In this document: positions 9,406-17,802 of the stretch, piece by piece
Layout: each line of letters begins with the position of its first letter
Position numbering within the stretch: position 1 is the stretch's first letter
Assembly: GCA_937997635.1 (NCBI GenBank)
Contig: CALLFA010000048.1
Location: 1 to 64,000, forward strand
Source: an uncultured Saprospiraceae bacterium
GTDB lineage: Bacteria > Bacteroidota > Bacteroidia > Chitinophagales > Saprospiraceae
Direction of reading: 5' to 3'
Length of the DNA stretch: 64,000 nt
Notes under the pieces: model-generated
What the model was told of the DNA's origin: nothing
The model's database searches: none
What the model saw: the letters and a program-made list of their open reading frames with translations, nothing else
Translations under genes and position numbers: made by a program

Positions 9406-9434
9406 AAAAAAAGGCCCGTCAAAACTGACAGGCC
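9406..9434 (-). terminator. Rho-independent terminator of the cold shock gene
   Basis: Read on the minus strand, GGCC-T-GTCA / TGAC-G-GGCC forms a GC-rich stem followed by a run of seven T. It starts about 40 bases after the cold shock stop codon. Confidence 0.88.
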
Positions 9435-9474
9435 ATTATAATTCAAGATTGTTTAAAGTAAGACTATGAGCAAA

Positions 9475-9669
9475 TTAGCTCACAGAAACGTTCACTGCAT
9501 TCAATCCTTTTTGTCCTTCTTCAACATCAAAAGAGACTTTGTCTCCTTCGTGAAGCTGCGTTCCATTTAACGCATTCGCATGAACAAACACGTCTTTAGA
9601 ACCATCATCAGGTGTGATAAATCCGAAGCCTTTAGCATCGTTGAAAAATTTTACTGTACCAGTACTCAT
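9475..9669 (-). CDS. CspA-family cold shock protein
   Basis: A 64-residue single cold shock domain, the normal length for bacterial Csp proteins. It binds single-stranded RNA/DNA and acts as an RNA chaperone in the cytoplasm. RNP1 ([11 protein letters not shown]) and RNP2 ([10 protein letters not shown]) are intact, and the start [17 protein letters not shown] is canonical. ATG start at 9669. It is a single-gene unit, closed by a strong terminator just downstream. Upstream is a long gene-free region; a TACATTTT sequence there resembles but does not match the TAnnTTTG promoter box. Whether it is induced by cold or made constitutively cannot be told. Confidence 0.97.
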   Translation of the reverse strand: MSTGTVKFFNDAKGFGFITPDDGSKDVFVHANALNGTQLHEGDKVSFDVEEGQKGLNAVNVSVS

Positions 9670-10022
9670 TATAAATTATATAAAAATGTAAAGAGGCGAG
9701 TTATTAACGTAATAACCCTACCACGGGAGTATAACGCTAGCTTTGTCAAAATAGTTGCTATTTATCCATTTTACTTCCAATACTATCATTTAGACCTCTA
9801 TTTGTTACGAAAAAGGCTGATTCGAGAGTCTTTTGGACCAGCATTCTGGTATAAATGACCATTATATTGTCATCTACGCTTATTGGTTTTGGCCTCAGTG
9901 TTCTTTCATCATCTATTCTCAGACCCAGTAATTTCTACATAATGTATAAAATTCAAGTTGTATAATTCACTATTTATTTTCTTGAAGATGAAATAAATAT
10001 TTGGACTTAACTCCAATACTAG
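9670..10022. other. Gene-free leader and spacer upstream of the cold shock gene
   Basis: About 350 AT-rich bases between the cold shock start and the first dispersed repeat. The part next to the gene is presumably its 5' leader and promoter. The last 60 bases resemble the sequence that precedes the related repeat near 23260, so the repeat family may extend a little further left than annotated. No open frame with coding character was found. Confidence 0.55.
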
Positions 10023-10112
10023 CTTACGCCCCTTCAGGGCTTTGGTACAATAACGACATCATACCAATGGCGTAGCCATTGGCTATATGCTTTGCGCCCT
10101 TTCAGGGCTAAC
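10023..10112. repeat. Dispersed palindromic repeat, module B (copy 1)
   Basis: The module is bounded by GCCCCTTCAGGGC and GCCCTTTCAGGGC mini-palindromes and has a central perfect hairpin, CCAATGGC-GTA-GCCATTGG, at 10064-10082. An inverted homologue lies at 21011-21075 with the same stem and a different loop, and related copies lie at 10672-10758 and in 23215-23425. Non-coding. Confidence 0.85.
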
Positions 10113-10179
10113 ACATTTTAATAGCAATGTATATCAATAGCATTATTAATACTAAGATTATAATTGATCGATAAAAAAC

Positions 10180-10362
10180 AAATACCCCAACGATGTCCCA
10201 TCCTAGTGATGTTGAGTTTAGGAGTCCCAACGGGACGACCTAGAGTTTAGATAATTTGCAAATAAACAAGGTCGTCCCGTTGGGACTCCTCATCGAAACA
10301 TAACATCTGCAGGGGGCGATGTCCCCCGCTATTGATGATACCCCTTTGGGGTATTGCAGGCT
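10180..10362. repeat. Dispersed palindromic repeat, module A (copy 1)
   Basis: It carries a perfect 20-bp inverted repeat, GGAGTCCCAACGGGACGACC at 10221-10240 against its complement at 10270-10289, with about 29 bases between, plus smaller hairpins such as ACCCC-TTT-GGGGT near 10341. Compared with copy 2 it lacks roughly 26 bases around the GATGGGAC hairpin. It is linked to module B at its left exactly as in the inverted composite at 20739-21075. Confidence 0.85.
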
Positions 10363-10433
10363 AATAAGAGTTAATAGAATATTTAGCCTATTGATTCTTT
10401 TATAAAAATAATTGATGATCGTAAACCAAAACA

Positions 10434-10643
10434 AGTACCCCAACGGGGTTACATCATTAGGATGGGACATCGTCCCATCCTGGTGATGTTGTGTTTAGGA
10501 GTCCCAAGGGGACGACCTAGAGTTTGGACAATTTGCAAATAAACAAGGTCGTCCCGTTGGGACTCCTCGTCGAAACATAACATCTGCGAGGGACGATGTC
10601 CCACGCTATTGATAGCCCTTTGGGGTATTGCAGGCTAAAAAGA
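10434..10643. repeat. Dispersed palindromic repeat, module A (copy 2)
   Basis: A fuller copy than the first: TACCCCAACGGGGTTA, then the GGATGGGAC-ATC-GTCCCATCC hairpin at about 10460-10480, then the long inverted repeat with arms 10498-10517 and 10547-10566 (one mismatch). A short frame that crosses copies 1 and 2 on the minus strand is an artefact of the repeat. Confidence 0.85.
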
Positions 10644-10671
10644 GTTAATAGCTAATTGTATTTAGGTTAAA

Positions 10672-10758
10672 AGCTCTGAAAGGGCGCTAGACAATAGCCA
10701 AGGGTGCAACCCTTGGTAAAAGAATTATTGTATAACATAAGCCCTGAAAGGGCGTAAG
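10672..10758. repeat. Dispersed palindromic repeat, module B (copy 2)
   Basis: Flanked by CTGAAAGGGC elements, with a central perfect hairpin CCAAGGGT-GCA-ACCCTTGG at 10698-10716. Relative to copy 1 the stem bases T-G-G-C / G-C-C-A have changed to G-G-G-T / A-C-C-C, so both arms changed together. This copy and the sequence to about 10820 are the inverted homologue of 23270-23425. Confidence 0.85.
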
Positions 10759-10862
10759 CAAAAACACCATGAGTCAGCAAAAAATATTTCTCTTAGTTTA
10801 AGAATTTCTTTAACTGTAATCCCTAACAACTAAATCCATTTGACTATTTTAATTTAACACGT

Positions 10863-11066
10863 GGATTTAGACAAGATTTGTCATACCATCAATGTGCGCT
10901 GTTCAGAAATGAAGCGGTAACATTAATAGATAATGTTGATGGCTTTCTTGTTGCTAACAATTTCATTTCTGATGTGACAAATATTGGTATCGATGCGGCT
11001 AGTAAACAATGCAGCCATCAATGGGTCAGTCTCTGTTTATCAACATCTGAAAGTGGGTGTTCGTGA
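10863..11066 (+). pseudogene. Remnant of a parallel beta-helix (pectate-lyase-like) protein
   Basis: A frame open without an ATG reads GFRQDLSYHQCALFRNEAVT and goes on through a DGFLVANNFISDVTNIGIDA segment. This has the N-x-I-x-x-V/I-x-x-x-G-I rhythm of right-handed parallel beta-helix repeats in polysaccharide-active or surface proteins. It begins just after the repeat cluster, has only a TTG as a possible start, and stops after about 65 codons. The likely reading is a decayed internal fragment of a much larger gene. A chance open frame cannot be excluded. Confidence 0.45.
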
Positions 11067-11103
11067 AGTCACAAATTTTGACTATAAATAGTAATGCAAT
11101 TGA

Positions 11104-13362
11104 TCAGATTTTAATAAACTTTTTGGTAACAACATTTTCGCCATTAATGACTCTTACAAAATAAATCCCTTCTGTAAAATCAATAAGGTCAACGGTGAGT
11201 AGACCTTCATCTACAGAGTTAAGTGATTTTAGTAATTTCCCATTTGAGGATATCAATTCTATTGATGTATTATTAAATGGGATATTGACATTCAACATTG
11301 AGGTCGCTGGATTTGGGAAAATGGAAACAGTTAAATCTTCATGTTGATTATTTCTTCGTTCTACTTCTTCCAATCCGGTCCCACAAGCGAATGTTCTTCC
11401 AATCTCAGTTAAACCATATGCCTCTATACATCTGAAAGATTCTGTCTGGTTGCAGTAAAAGGTCCCATCTTGAAAATATAAACTTGAAGCGTCTTCCGTT
11501 TCTATAAAAATGAATGTAAAGATACCAGATATGTATTCTGTAATTGTGCCTGTGACACAATCAGGTGGTATGACCGAACCTAACCAAGCGTAATCAGAAA
11601 ATAAGTCAGCTGATGTTTCTTGTTCATTGGTTTGCTCCTCAGTGGAATCTGATCCACAAGACCAGGTATTTGTGATTTGATCTTGGCTCAAATTGTATAA
11701 AGGCCTACAATCTCTTGAACTTGTACTCAGACAAAACACTGTACCGTCGTCAAAGTAAAGTGTACCTGCATCATCACTAATGACATACAAATAAGCAAAC
11801 GCACCTAAATCATATTCTTCAATCAAACAAGCAGAAGACAGGTCAACATTTTGCAGCCACGGATATTGTTGAATGGCATCGTTACTCGATTGTTCATCAT
11901 CTTCTTCATCCTCAAGCTCTTCTTCAACTTCAGTGGCCATGTCTTCTACACATGTCCACCCATTAGATAGTCGATCATCTGTCAAATTATATACAGATCT
12001 GCAATCTGTCGTTGCTGTTGTCTGACAAAAGAAAGTCCCATCATCTAGATACACTCTACCATCTGAAAAGTAAACAAATGCAAAAGAGCCAAAATCAAAT
12101 TCTGAAATGGTAAGTTCACTACAATTATCACCAATTATGTTTGAATTGATCCACGGGTAAACTTCTTGAAATAATTGTGGAGTACTATCGGAGTTCCCCA
12201 TATTTTCCTCTTCATTTTCCTCTTCATTTTCCTCCTCATTTTCCTCCTCAGTTTCTTCCATATTTTCTTCTTCGGTTTCTTCCATATCTTCCTCTTCAGA
12301 TTCTTCCATCTCCGCTTGATCTTCATTATTTGAATTAGGGTCACAAATGTTTGTGAAGCCAAATAAATCACCACCCGCTTTAACGATTAAATCACTATCG
12401 TTTATCGTAAAGACATCGAAAGACCTTCTAAATCTTGAATCGATATTATCGACTATGAGTGAATGTAATGGCTCAAGTGGATAACCCACAAATATTTGCA
12501 TGACATCATCAAAGAGAAACACAGAGTATTGACACATACTATTAATATCGCCATGAATCTGCTCAATTATTTCTGACCTATCTCTAACTAGACTTTCTGA
12601 ATATATTCGTCGTGTTGAAGTTAAAAAGCCCATTCGATAACCTTCCTCTGTTATAGTCAGATATTCATCTCTGTCTAAAAAATTTAGTTCAGTTTCATAA
12701 AAGTTTATTTCGCTTGGAGAACTAAACCAAAATTCATCGGTAAAATATCTTGATTGCCACATAACACCATTCTCATCCATAGGTTGGATTGGCTCAATTA
12801 AAATAGAATCAGAATACAAATTTATAAAGTGACCATCAAGTACAATAACATTGACATTTTCTCTAATTGAAAATTCCATCTCTTCCAATAATAATGTTGC
12901 AGAAAGAAATCCCCGTCGATTATTAATAAATAAGTCATCATCATTAATGAGTAAGGTATTATCATCTATTTGAAATACAGTTCCATCATCAAAACAAATA
13001 TCTGTCAAGTCAGGATCAAGGGCTAAGCTAGATACAAGAGTACCATCGAGGTCAATAGCGTCAAAGCTATTTGTAAATGAAAAGTCGATATGTTTTATTA
13101 AACCATTATCATAGAAATTAATTGAGCAATCCGCTATCCAATTATCTGGATACTCTATTGTCCTTAAAAGTTGTCCATCTGTAGTCCGTATTTCTGATTT
13201 CCAAAATCCAATAAAAAGCATTTGATCACTATCTAAAGCAATTATTTCTTGAATTGAGATTTCATCGTCCAAAGTCCATGATGGTTCTTGAGCATAACTA
13301 GCATTGCTAATTCCAAAAATGAAAATGGATACGAAAGCTGTCAAAAATTTAAATGATTGCAT
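11104..13362 (-). CDS. Secreted T9SS type A sorting-domain protein with three repeats
   Basis: A 752-residue exported protein. Residues 1-24 are a Sec signal peptide ending ASYAQ. About 25-350 is an unrecognised beta-rich region. About 351-395 is a highly acidic linker of Glu/Asn/Met. Three imperfect repeats of about 75 residues follow, each starting (P/A)W(I/L) and containing a DDGT-F/V-x-C core, a C-R-x-x-Y-x-L segment and a final W/F-x-C; each has three or four cysteines. A second acidic linker separates repeats 1 and 2. The last 75 residues are a typical type A T9SS sorting domain (SIFPNPATSMLNVNIP ... GIYFVRV ... KKFIKI), so the protein is predicted to cross the outer membrane and be cell-surface attached or released. 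ATG at 13362; it stands alone. Function unknown. Confidence 0.9.
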   Translation of the reverse strand: MQSFKFLTAFVSIFIFGISNASYAQEPSWTLDDEISIQEIIALDSDQMLFIGFWKSEIRTTDGQLLRTIEYPDNWIADCSINFYDNGLIKHIDFSFTNSFDAIDLDGTLVSSLALDPDLTDICFDDGTVFQIDDNTLLINDDDLFINNRRGFLSATLLLEEMEFSIRENVNVIVLDGHFINLYSDSILIEPIQPMDENGVMWQSRYFTDEFWFSSPSEINFYETELNFLDRDEYLTITEEGYRMGFLTSTRRIYSESLVRDRSEIIEQIHGDINSMCQYSVFLFDDVMQIFVGYPLEPLHSLIVDNIDSRFRRSFDVFTINDSDLIVKAGGDLFGFTNICDPNSNNEDQAEMEESEEEDMEETEEENMEETEEENEEENEEENEEENMGNSDSTPQLFQEVYPWINSNIIGDNCSELTISEFDFGSFAFVYFSDGRVYLDDGTFFCQTTATTDCRSVYNLTDDRLSNGWTCVEDMATEVEEELEDEEDDEQSSNDAIQQYPWLQNVDLSSACLIEEYDLGAFAYLYVISDDAGTLYFDDGTVFCLSTSSRDCRPLYNLSQDQITNTWSCGSDSTEEQTNEQETSADLFSDYAWLGSVIPPDCVTGTITEYISGIFTFIFIETEDASSLYFQDGTFYCNQTESFRCIEAYGLTEIGRTFACGTGLEEVERRNNQHEDLTVSIFPNPATSMLNVNIPFNNTSIELISSNGKLLKSLNSVDEGLLTVDLIDFTEGIYFVRVINGENVVTKKFIKI

Positions 13363-13423
13363 AATTGTGTCTTATTAAGTTATCTGGACCAAATATAGTA
13401 TTTATGTCAATATTATAAGTACT

Positions 13424-13515
13424 GTTCGTAAAACTCACTTTTGGGGCGTTCGCAAACTAGCTTGTTGGGCGCTCGTAAATTCACTTGTTGGGGTGTTCGC
13501 AAATCCAATTGTTAT
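13424..13515. repeat. Four tandem ~24-bp repeats
   Basis: Units start at 13424, 13448, 13471 and 13495 and follow the pattern GTTCG(C/T)AAACT-x-x-CTTGTTGGGG. They sit between the divergent T9SS protein gene and the pyrimidine permease gene, so they could lie in either promoter. A single related copy occurs at 9360-9386. No coding potential. Confidence 0.8.
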
Positions 13516-13590
13516 AACACCAATATCAACCTAAAAAATCACAAAAGTTTAATTAACTTCAAGGCTCTACTATTAACTACATGAATTGAT

Positions 13591-15285
13591 ATGAGACGTG
13601 AGATTTCTGACATCGTTGAATTAACCGAAGACATTTCCGGATCACATCTCTGGAGTGAAGATCTCGCTCCAGTCCCGAAAGATCTACGGACGTGGTCCAT
13701 GTGGAATCTTGCCGCACTTTGGGTTGGGATGGCTGTAAGTATCCCCACTTACCTACTTGCTTCCTACATGATCAAAGGAGGGATGAGTTGGGTCGAATCT
13801 TTAGTCATTATAGGTCTAGCAAATCTCATCATCACCTTGCCAATGGTCTTAAATGGTCATGCCGGTGTGAAGTACGGCATCCCTTTTCCAGTCATTGGTC
13901 GGTCTTCTTTTGGGATTAAGGGCATCCATTTGCCAGCGATAGTTCGCGCCTTGGTAGCCTGTGGTTGGTTTGGCATTCAGACGTGGATTGGTGGGTTGGC
14001 GATCTATGCTATTTTTAATGCCCTTACGGGAAATGAAGGCAGCCTTGATCTGACCTTCGGAAAGTTTGTTTCTTTCGGCATATTCTGGTTGATCAACTTA
14101 TATTTTATTTGGAAAGGTACAGAAAGCATAAAATTTCTAGAACAATACGCCGCGCCTATCCTCATCCTGATGGGAATTGTACTCATTGGTTGGGGCGCAA
14201 AACAAGCGGACGGATTTGGTATTGTGCTTGATCAAAGCAAGCAATTGTCACAACCAACCGCCAGCTGGTATAAAGAGAATAACAACGTCATGCTGGAAAT
14301 ACATCCTTTGACATATAAAGATGGGAAAGTAAAAGCCACAGATTTCAGAATTCGTATTGGCGACGATCAAAAAGAGTATCAACCAATAAGTGGGAATTTG
14401 ATAAATTTTGGCCCGCTTAATGCAAGTGAAGGACTCAAAATTCAATTCCGAAACAAAACGACCAAAAAAGAATCCAGTGTCATTATAGTTGGGGAAAAAA
14501 CAACTGGAAAAAAAGCACTCAGTTCTAGATTATGGGATTACATATTGTGGTTGACGATTATGGTGGGATTCTGGGCTACAATGTCTTTGAGTATTGCTGA
14601 CATTACAAGATATGCGGCAACACAAAAAGCTCAAGTTACTGGTCAGTTTATTGGATTGCCAGGCACCATGATGCTCTACAGTTTTGTTGGTATTTTTGTC
14701 ACTTGTGCGGCCATCATCAATTTTGATGACATCCTAGTCGGTGATGACGCTCCATGGGATCCAGTGAGTCTCATTTCAAAATTTGACAGCCCTGTTGTGG
14801 TGATTATTTCTCAGGTATTTATGTTGATTGCAACGTTAAGTACCAATATAGCAGCAAACGTCATTGCTCCTTCTAATGCCTTTTCTAATTTATGGCCACA
14901 AAAGATTAGCTTCAGAACAGGAGGCATCATTACTGGCATTATTGGCATTATCATTTGCCCTTGGTACTTAATGGATCAAATCAGTAATGTCTTAATTTTT
15001 GTCAGCGGCTTACTTGGTCCAGTGTTGGGTGTCATGCTATGTGATTATTATTCTGTCAGGAAGACAAATTTAGACTTGGACGAATTGTATAAAAGAAATG
15101 GCATATACTCATTTCGTGGAGGCTTTAATTCAGCTGCAATGATTGCTTTGGCATTAGGCGTAATTGTCGCCTTAGTTGGTTATTTTATACCTTCATTAAG
15201 CGCATTATATTCATTATCTTGGTTCTCAGGATTTTTTGTTTCTTTTATAGTCTATTACATCCTAATGAGAAAAACCATTAAATAA
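13591..15285 (+). CDS. NCS1-family nucleobase:cation symporter
   Basis: Inner-membrane permease of the nucleobase-cation-symport-1 family, expected to import uracil, thymine or a related base, hydantoin or allantoin. The N-terminal signature (W.EDLAPVPKDLRTWSMWNL) and the PFPVIGRSSFGIKG motif are those of NCS1 proteins. At 564 residues it is about 80-90 longer than most. A soluble segment at about residues 210-305 (nt 14221-14505) interrupts the membrane core just before the helix starting LWDYILWLTIMVGFW. ATG start at 13591. It is the first gene of the pyrimidine degradation operon, 82 bases ahead of dihydropyrimidinase, which makes uracil/thymine or dihydropyrimidine the likely cargo (inference). 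Confidence 0.92.
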   Translation: MRREISDIVELTEDISGSHLWSEDLAPVPKDLRTWSMWNLAALWVGMAVSIPTYLLASYMIKGGMSWVESLVIIGLANLIITLPMVLNGHAGVKYGIPFPVIGRSSFGIKGIHLPAIVRALVACGWFGIQTWIGGLAIYAIFNALTGNEGSLDLTFGKFVSFGIFWLINLYFIWKGTESIKFLEQYAAPILILMGIVLIGWGAKQADGFGIVLDQSKQLSQPTASWYKENNNVMLEIHPLTYKDGKVKATDFRIRIGDDQKEYQPISGNLINFGPLNASEGLKIQFRNKTTKKESSVIIVGEKTTGKKALSSRLWDYILWLTIMVGFWATMSLSIADITRYAATQKAQVTGQFIGLPGTMMLYSFVGIFVTCAAIINFDDILVGDDAPWDPVSLISKFDSPVVVIISQVFMLIATLSTNIAANVIAPSNAFSNLWPQKISFRTGGIITGIIGIIICPWYLMDQISNVLIFVSGLLGPVLGVMLCDYYSVRKTNLDLDELYKRNGIYSFRGGFNSAAMIALALGVIVALVGYFIPSLSALYSLSWFSGFFVSFIVYYILMRKTIK

Positions 15286-15367
15286 TAAAACAAAACCCCT
15301 GGCTATCGGGTAGCAAGTTGAATCAACTAATTAAACATTCAACAATAAACACTGAACATTAATCAAA

Positions 15368-16750
15368 ATGTCTATTTTAATTAAAAACGGAAGAATTGTT
15401 ACAGCAGAATCAGACTATGTCGCCGACCTCTACATAGAAGGTGATCAAATCGCAGCAATTGGTAAAGATTTAGCGCAGTCTGCAGATCGGACCATCGATG
15501 CTTCTGACAAACTGGTGATTCCCGGTGGTATAGATCCTCACGTACATTTGGATATGCCGTTTATGGGCACCTTTTCAAGTGATGATTACACTACGGGAAC
15601 ACGAGCAGCGATGCACGGAGGTACCACGATGGTGATCGATTTTATTTTACAGACGCAAGGAGATACCCTGCATCATGCATTGAAAGAATGGCAAGGCCGA
15701 TCTGAAGGGAAAGCCATTGGTGATTACTCTTACCACATGGCAGTCACTGACTTTAATGACAATGTAGCTAAAGAGGTCGTTCAGATGATCGAAGAAGAAG
15801 GCATCACCTCCTTCAAAACATTCATGGCCTACAAAGGAGCTTTGATGATCGATGATGGTCAAATGGTTCAGCTCATGAAAGTCGTCAAAGAAAATGGTGG
15901 TTTAGTAACCGTACATGCGACTAATGGAGACATGATCGATTCGCTTATCGCCAAAAATAAAGCCTTGGGTAATCGAGCCCCGATCTATCATTATCTGTCA
16001 CAGCCAGAAGTCACTGAAGCAGAAGCGTCTGGCAGATTCGCAGACATGCTTAATTATACGGGATGTCCAGGATACATCGTACATATGACTTGCGAAGGTG
16101 CATTAAACGCAGTACGTAAAGCCAGCATTCGAAATCAACGAGTATTGGTAGAAACATGCACACAATATTTGGTGCTTGATGCTTCTTTGTATGAACAAGA
16201 TTTTGAAGGAGCCAAGTGGGTGATGAGTCCGCCATTGAGAGAAAAGAAAGATCAAGTCGCCTTATGGTCTGGCATCAATCAAGGGCTCATACAAGTCGTC
16301 GGTACTGACCATTGTCCATTCAAATGGGAACAAAAATTAATGGGTAAAGATGATTTTTCAAAAATACCCAACGGACACCCAGCCATAGAGCATAGAATGG
16401 AATTGCTGTATTCTGAAGGCGTCAACAAAGGAAAAATTTCACTGAATAAATTCGTAGAAGTATCGAGTACTAATGCGGCAAAAATCTTCGGCATGTTTCC
16501 TAAAAAAGGAACGATTGCCATTGGAGCAGATGCGGACATCGTCATATTTGATCCGAATAAGAAACATACCATTTCTGTAGACACGCATCACATGAATGTT
16601 GATTACTCCGCTTATGAAGGATGGCAATTAACTGGCAAAACAGACACCGTCATCATGAGAGGAAAAGTAGGCATCGAAAACGATGAATGTTTATTAGAAC
16701 CAGGGTATGGTCAATTTGTGAAAAGAGGAAAAACAAGTTTGATTTTTTAA
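15368..16750 (+). CDS. Dihydropyrimidinase (D-hydantoinase family)
   Basis: Zn-dependent cyclic amidohydrolase opening 5,6-dihydrouracil/dihydrothymine to N-carbamoyl-beta-alanine or the methyl homologue, step 2 of reductive pyrimidine catabolism. Its 460 residues match the family. Metal ligands visible: His58 and His60 (DPHVHLDMP), the lysine to be carboxylated, Lys150 (SFKTFMAYKG), His183 (VTVHATNG), His239 (IVHMTCEG) and Asp314 (GTDHCPF). ATG start at 15368. The order permease - dihydropyrimidinase - ureidopropionase - dehydrogenase subunits supports the pyrimidine role over hydantoin-only use. The leader contains short AACATTCAACA-type repetitions also seen before the next gene. Confidence 0.95.
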   Translation: MSILIKNGRIVTAESDYVADLYIEGDQIAAIGKDLAQSADRTIDASDKLVIPGGIDPHVHLDMPFMGTFSSDDYTTGTRAAMHGGTTMVIDFILQTQGDTLHHALKEWQGRSEGKAIGDYSYHMAVTDFNDNVAKEVVQMIEEEGITSFKTFMAYKGALMIDDGQMVQLMKVVKENGGLVTVHATNGDMIDSLIAKNKALGNRAPIYHYLSQPEVTEAEASGRFADMLNYTGCPGYIVHMTCEGALNAVRKASIRNQRVLVETCTQYLVLDASLYEQDFEGAKWVMSPPLREKKDQVALWSGINQGLIQVVGTDHCPFKWEQKLMGKDDFSKIPNGHPAIEHRMELLYSEGVNKGKISLNKFVEVSSTNAAKIFGMFPKKGTIAIGADADIVIFDPNKKHTISVDTHHMNVDYSAYEGWQLTGKTDTVIMRGKVGIENDECLLEPGYGQFVKRGKTSLIF

Positions 16751-16768
16751 TATCAAAAAAATTAAATT

Positions 16769-16798
16769 CAATGGGTCATGACCGGTCATGACCCATTG
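16769..16798. promoter_or_regulatory. Perfect 30-bp palindrome between operon genes
   Basis: The half-site CAATGGGTCATGACC (16769-16783) is followed directly by its exact reverse complement, giving a 30-bp palindrome with no spacer. Each half itself contains the palindrome GGTCATGACC, so the site can also be read as two adjacent operators. It lies 19 bases after the dihydropyrimidinase stop and 134 bases before the next gene. It has no U-tract, so a standard terminator is unlikely. It could be a regulator binding site, an RNA processing hairpin or a repeat remnant. Confidence 0.8.
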
Positions 16799-16932
16799 GA
16801 GAATAAACGTTTAATAAATATGATTATAAAACATTAGATAATGCCTTTTAAATAATTCATTAATATTTAACAATAATTATATTACCCTTTACATCCCATT
16901 AAACATTAAAACTAAACATTCAACATTATATA

Positions 16933-17799
16933 ATGCCAAGAAAAGTAAAATCAGGACTCATCCAAATGAGTCTGCCAATGACAGAAGGCGAAGGATCCAT
17001 TCAGGAGATTATGGACGCTATGGTGGATAAACACATTCCGTATATTGAAAAAGCTGGTGAACAGGGTGTTCAAATTTTATGCCTGCAAGAAATTTTTAAT
17101 ACACCATACTTTTGTCCTGGCCAAGATCGCAAATGGTACGCATCAGCAGAAGCAATACCAGGGCCTACTGTTGAGCGAATGCAGGAATACGCCAAAAAAT
17201 ATTCCATGGTTATGATTGTGCCTATTTTTGAGAAAGAGCAGCCGGGAGTATTATACAATACGGCTGCTGTGATTGATGCAGATGGCACCTATTTAGGCAA
17301 ATACAGAAAAAATCACATTCCGCATACGACTGGCTTTTGGGAAAAATTCTTTTTTAAGCCTGGCAATTTGGGCTATCCTGTTTTCCAAACCAAGTATGCA
17401 AAAGTAGGTGTCTACATCTGCTATGACAGACACTTTCCAGATGGTGCACGAGTATTGGGATTGAATGGTGCGGAGATCGTATACAATCCTTCTGCTACGG
17501 TAGCTGGGCTCAGCCAATATTTATGGAAGTTAGAGCAGCCTGCACATGCTGCAGCAAATGGCTATTTTATGGGATGCATCAATCGTGTAGGCGAAGAAAA
17601 ACCGTGGGACCTGGGTCGCTTTTATGGCACCTCTTATTTCGTAGATCCACGAGGTCAGATATTTTCTGAAGCCTCCGAATATGATGATGAATTATTGGTT
17701 GCAGAATTTGATTTGGATATGATCGAAGAGGTCAGATCTACATGGCAATTCTTCAGAGACAGACGACCAGAAACATACGGAAGATTAACAGAATTATAA
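16933..17799 (+). CDS. Nitrilase-superfamily N-carbamoyl amidohydrolase (beta-ureidopropionase type)
   Basis: Carbon-nitrogen hydrolase predicted to cleave N-carbamoyl-beta-alanine to beta-alanine, CO2 and ammonia, step 3 of the pathway. The catalytic triad is visible: Glu53 (LCLQEIF), Lys126 (YRKNHIPH) and Cys163 (GVYICYDRHFPD). The length of 288 fits N-carbamoylputrescine amidase / N-carbamoyl-amino acid hydrolase relatives as well, so the substrate assignment rests on the operon. ATG at 16933; its stop is 3 bases before the next start (TAATTAATG), indicating tight coupling to the PreT-type subunit. The preceding 180-base spacer holds the palindrome and low-complexity AACATT repeats. Confidence 0.92.
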   Translation: MPRKVKSGLIQMSLPMTEGEGSIQEIMDAMVDKHIPYIEKAGEQGVQILCLQEIFNTPYFCPGQDRKWYASAEAIPGPTVERMQEYAKKYSMVMIVPIFEKEQPGVLYNTAAVIDADGTYLGKYRKNHIPHTTGFWEKFFFKPGNLGYPVFQTKYAKVGVYICYDRHFPDGARVLGLNGAEIVYNPSATVAGLSQYLWKLEQPAHAAANGYFMGCINRVGEEKPWDLGRFYGTSYFVDPRGQIFSEASEYDDELLVAEFDLDMIEEVRSTWQFFRDRRPETYGRLTEL

Positions 17800-17802
17800 T
17801 TA

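Noticed and set aside
10240-10470. 76-codon minus-strand frame across the palindromic repeats
   Set aside because: It runs through two inverted-repeat modules and mirrors their structure; no protein-like composition.
12135-12374. Lysine-rich minus-strand frame within the T9SS protein gene
   Set aside because: It is the shifted reading of the Glu/Asn-rich linker repeat, not a separate gene.
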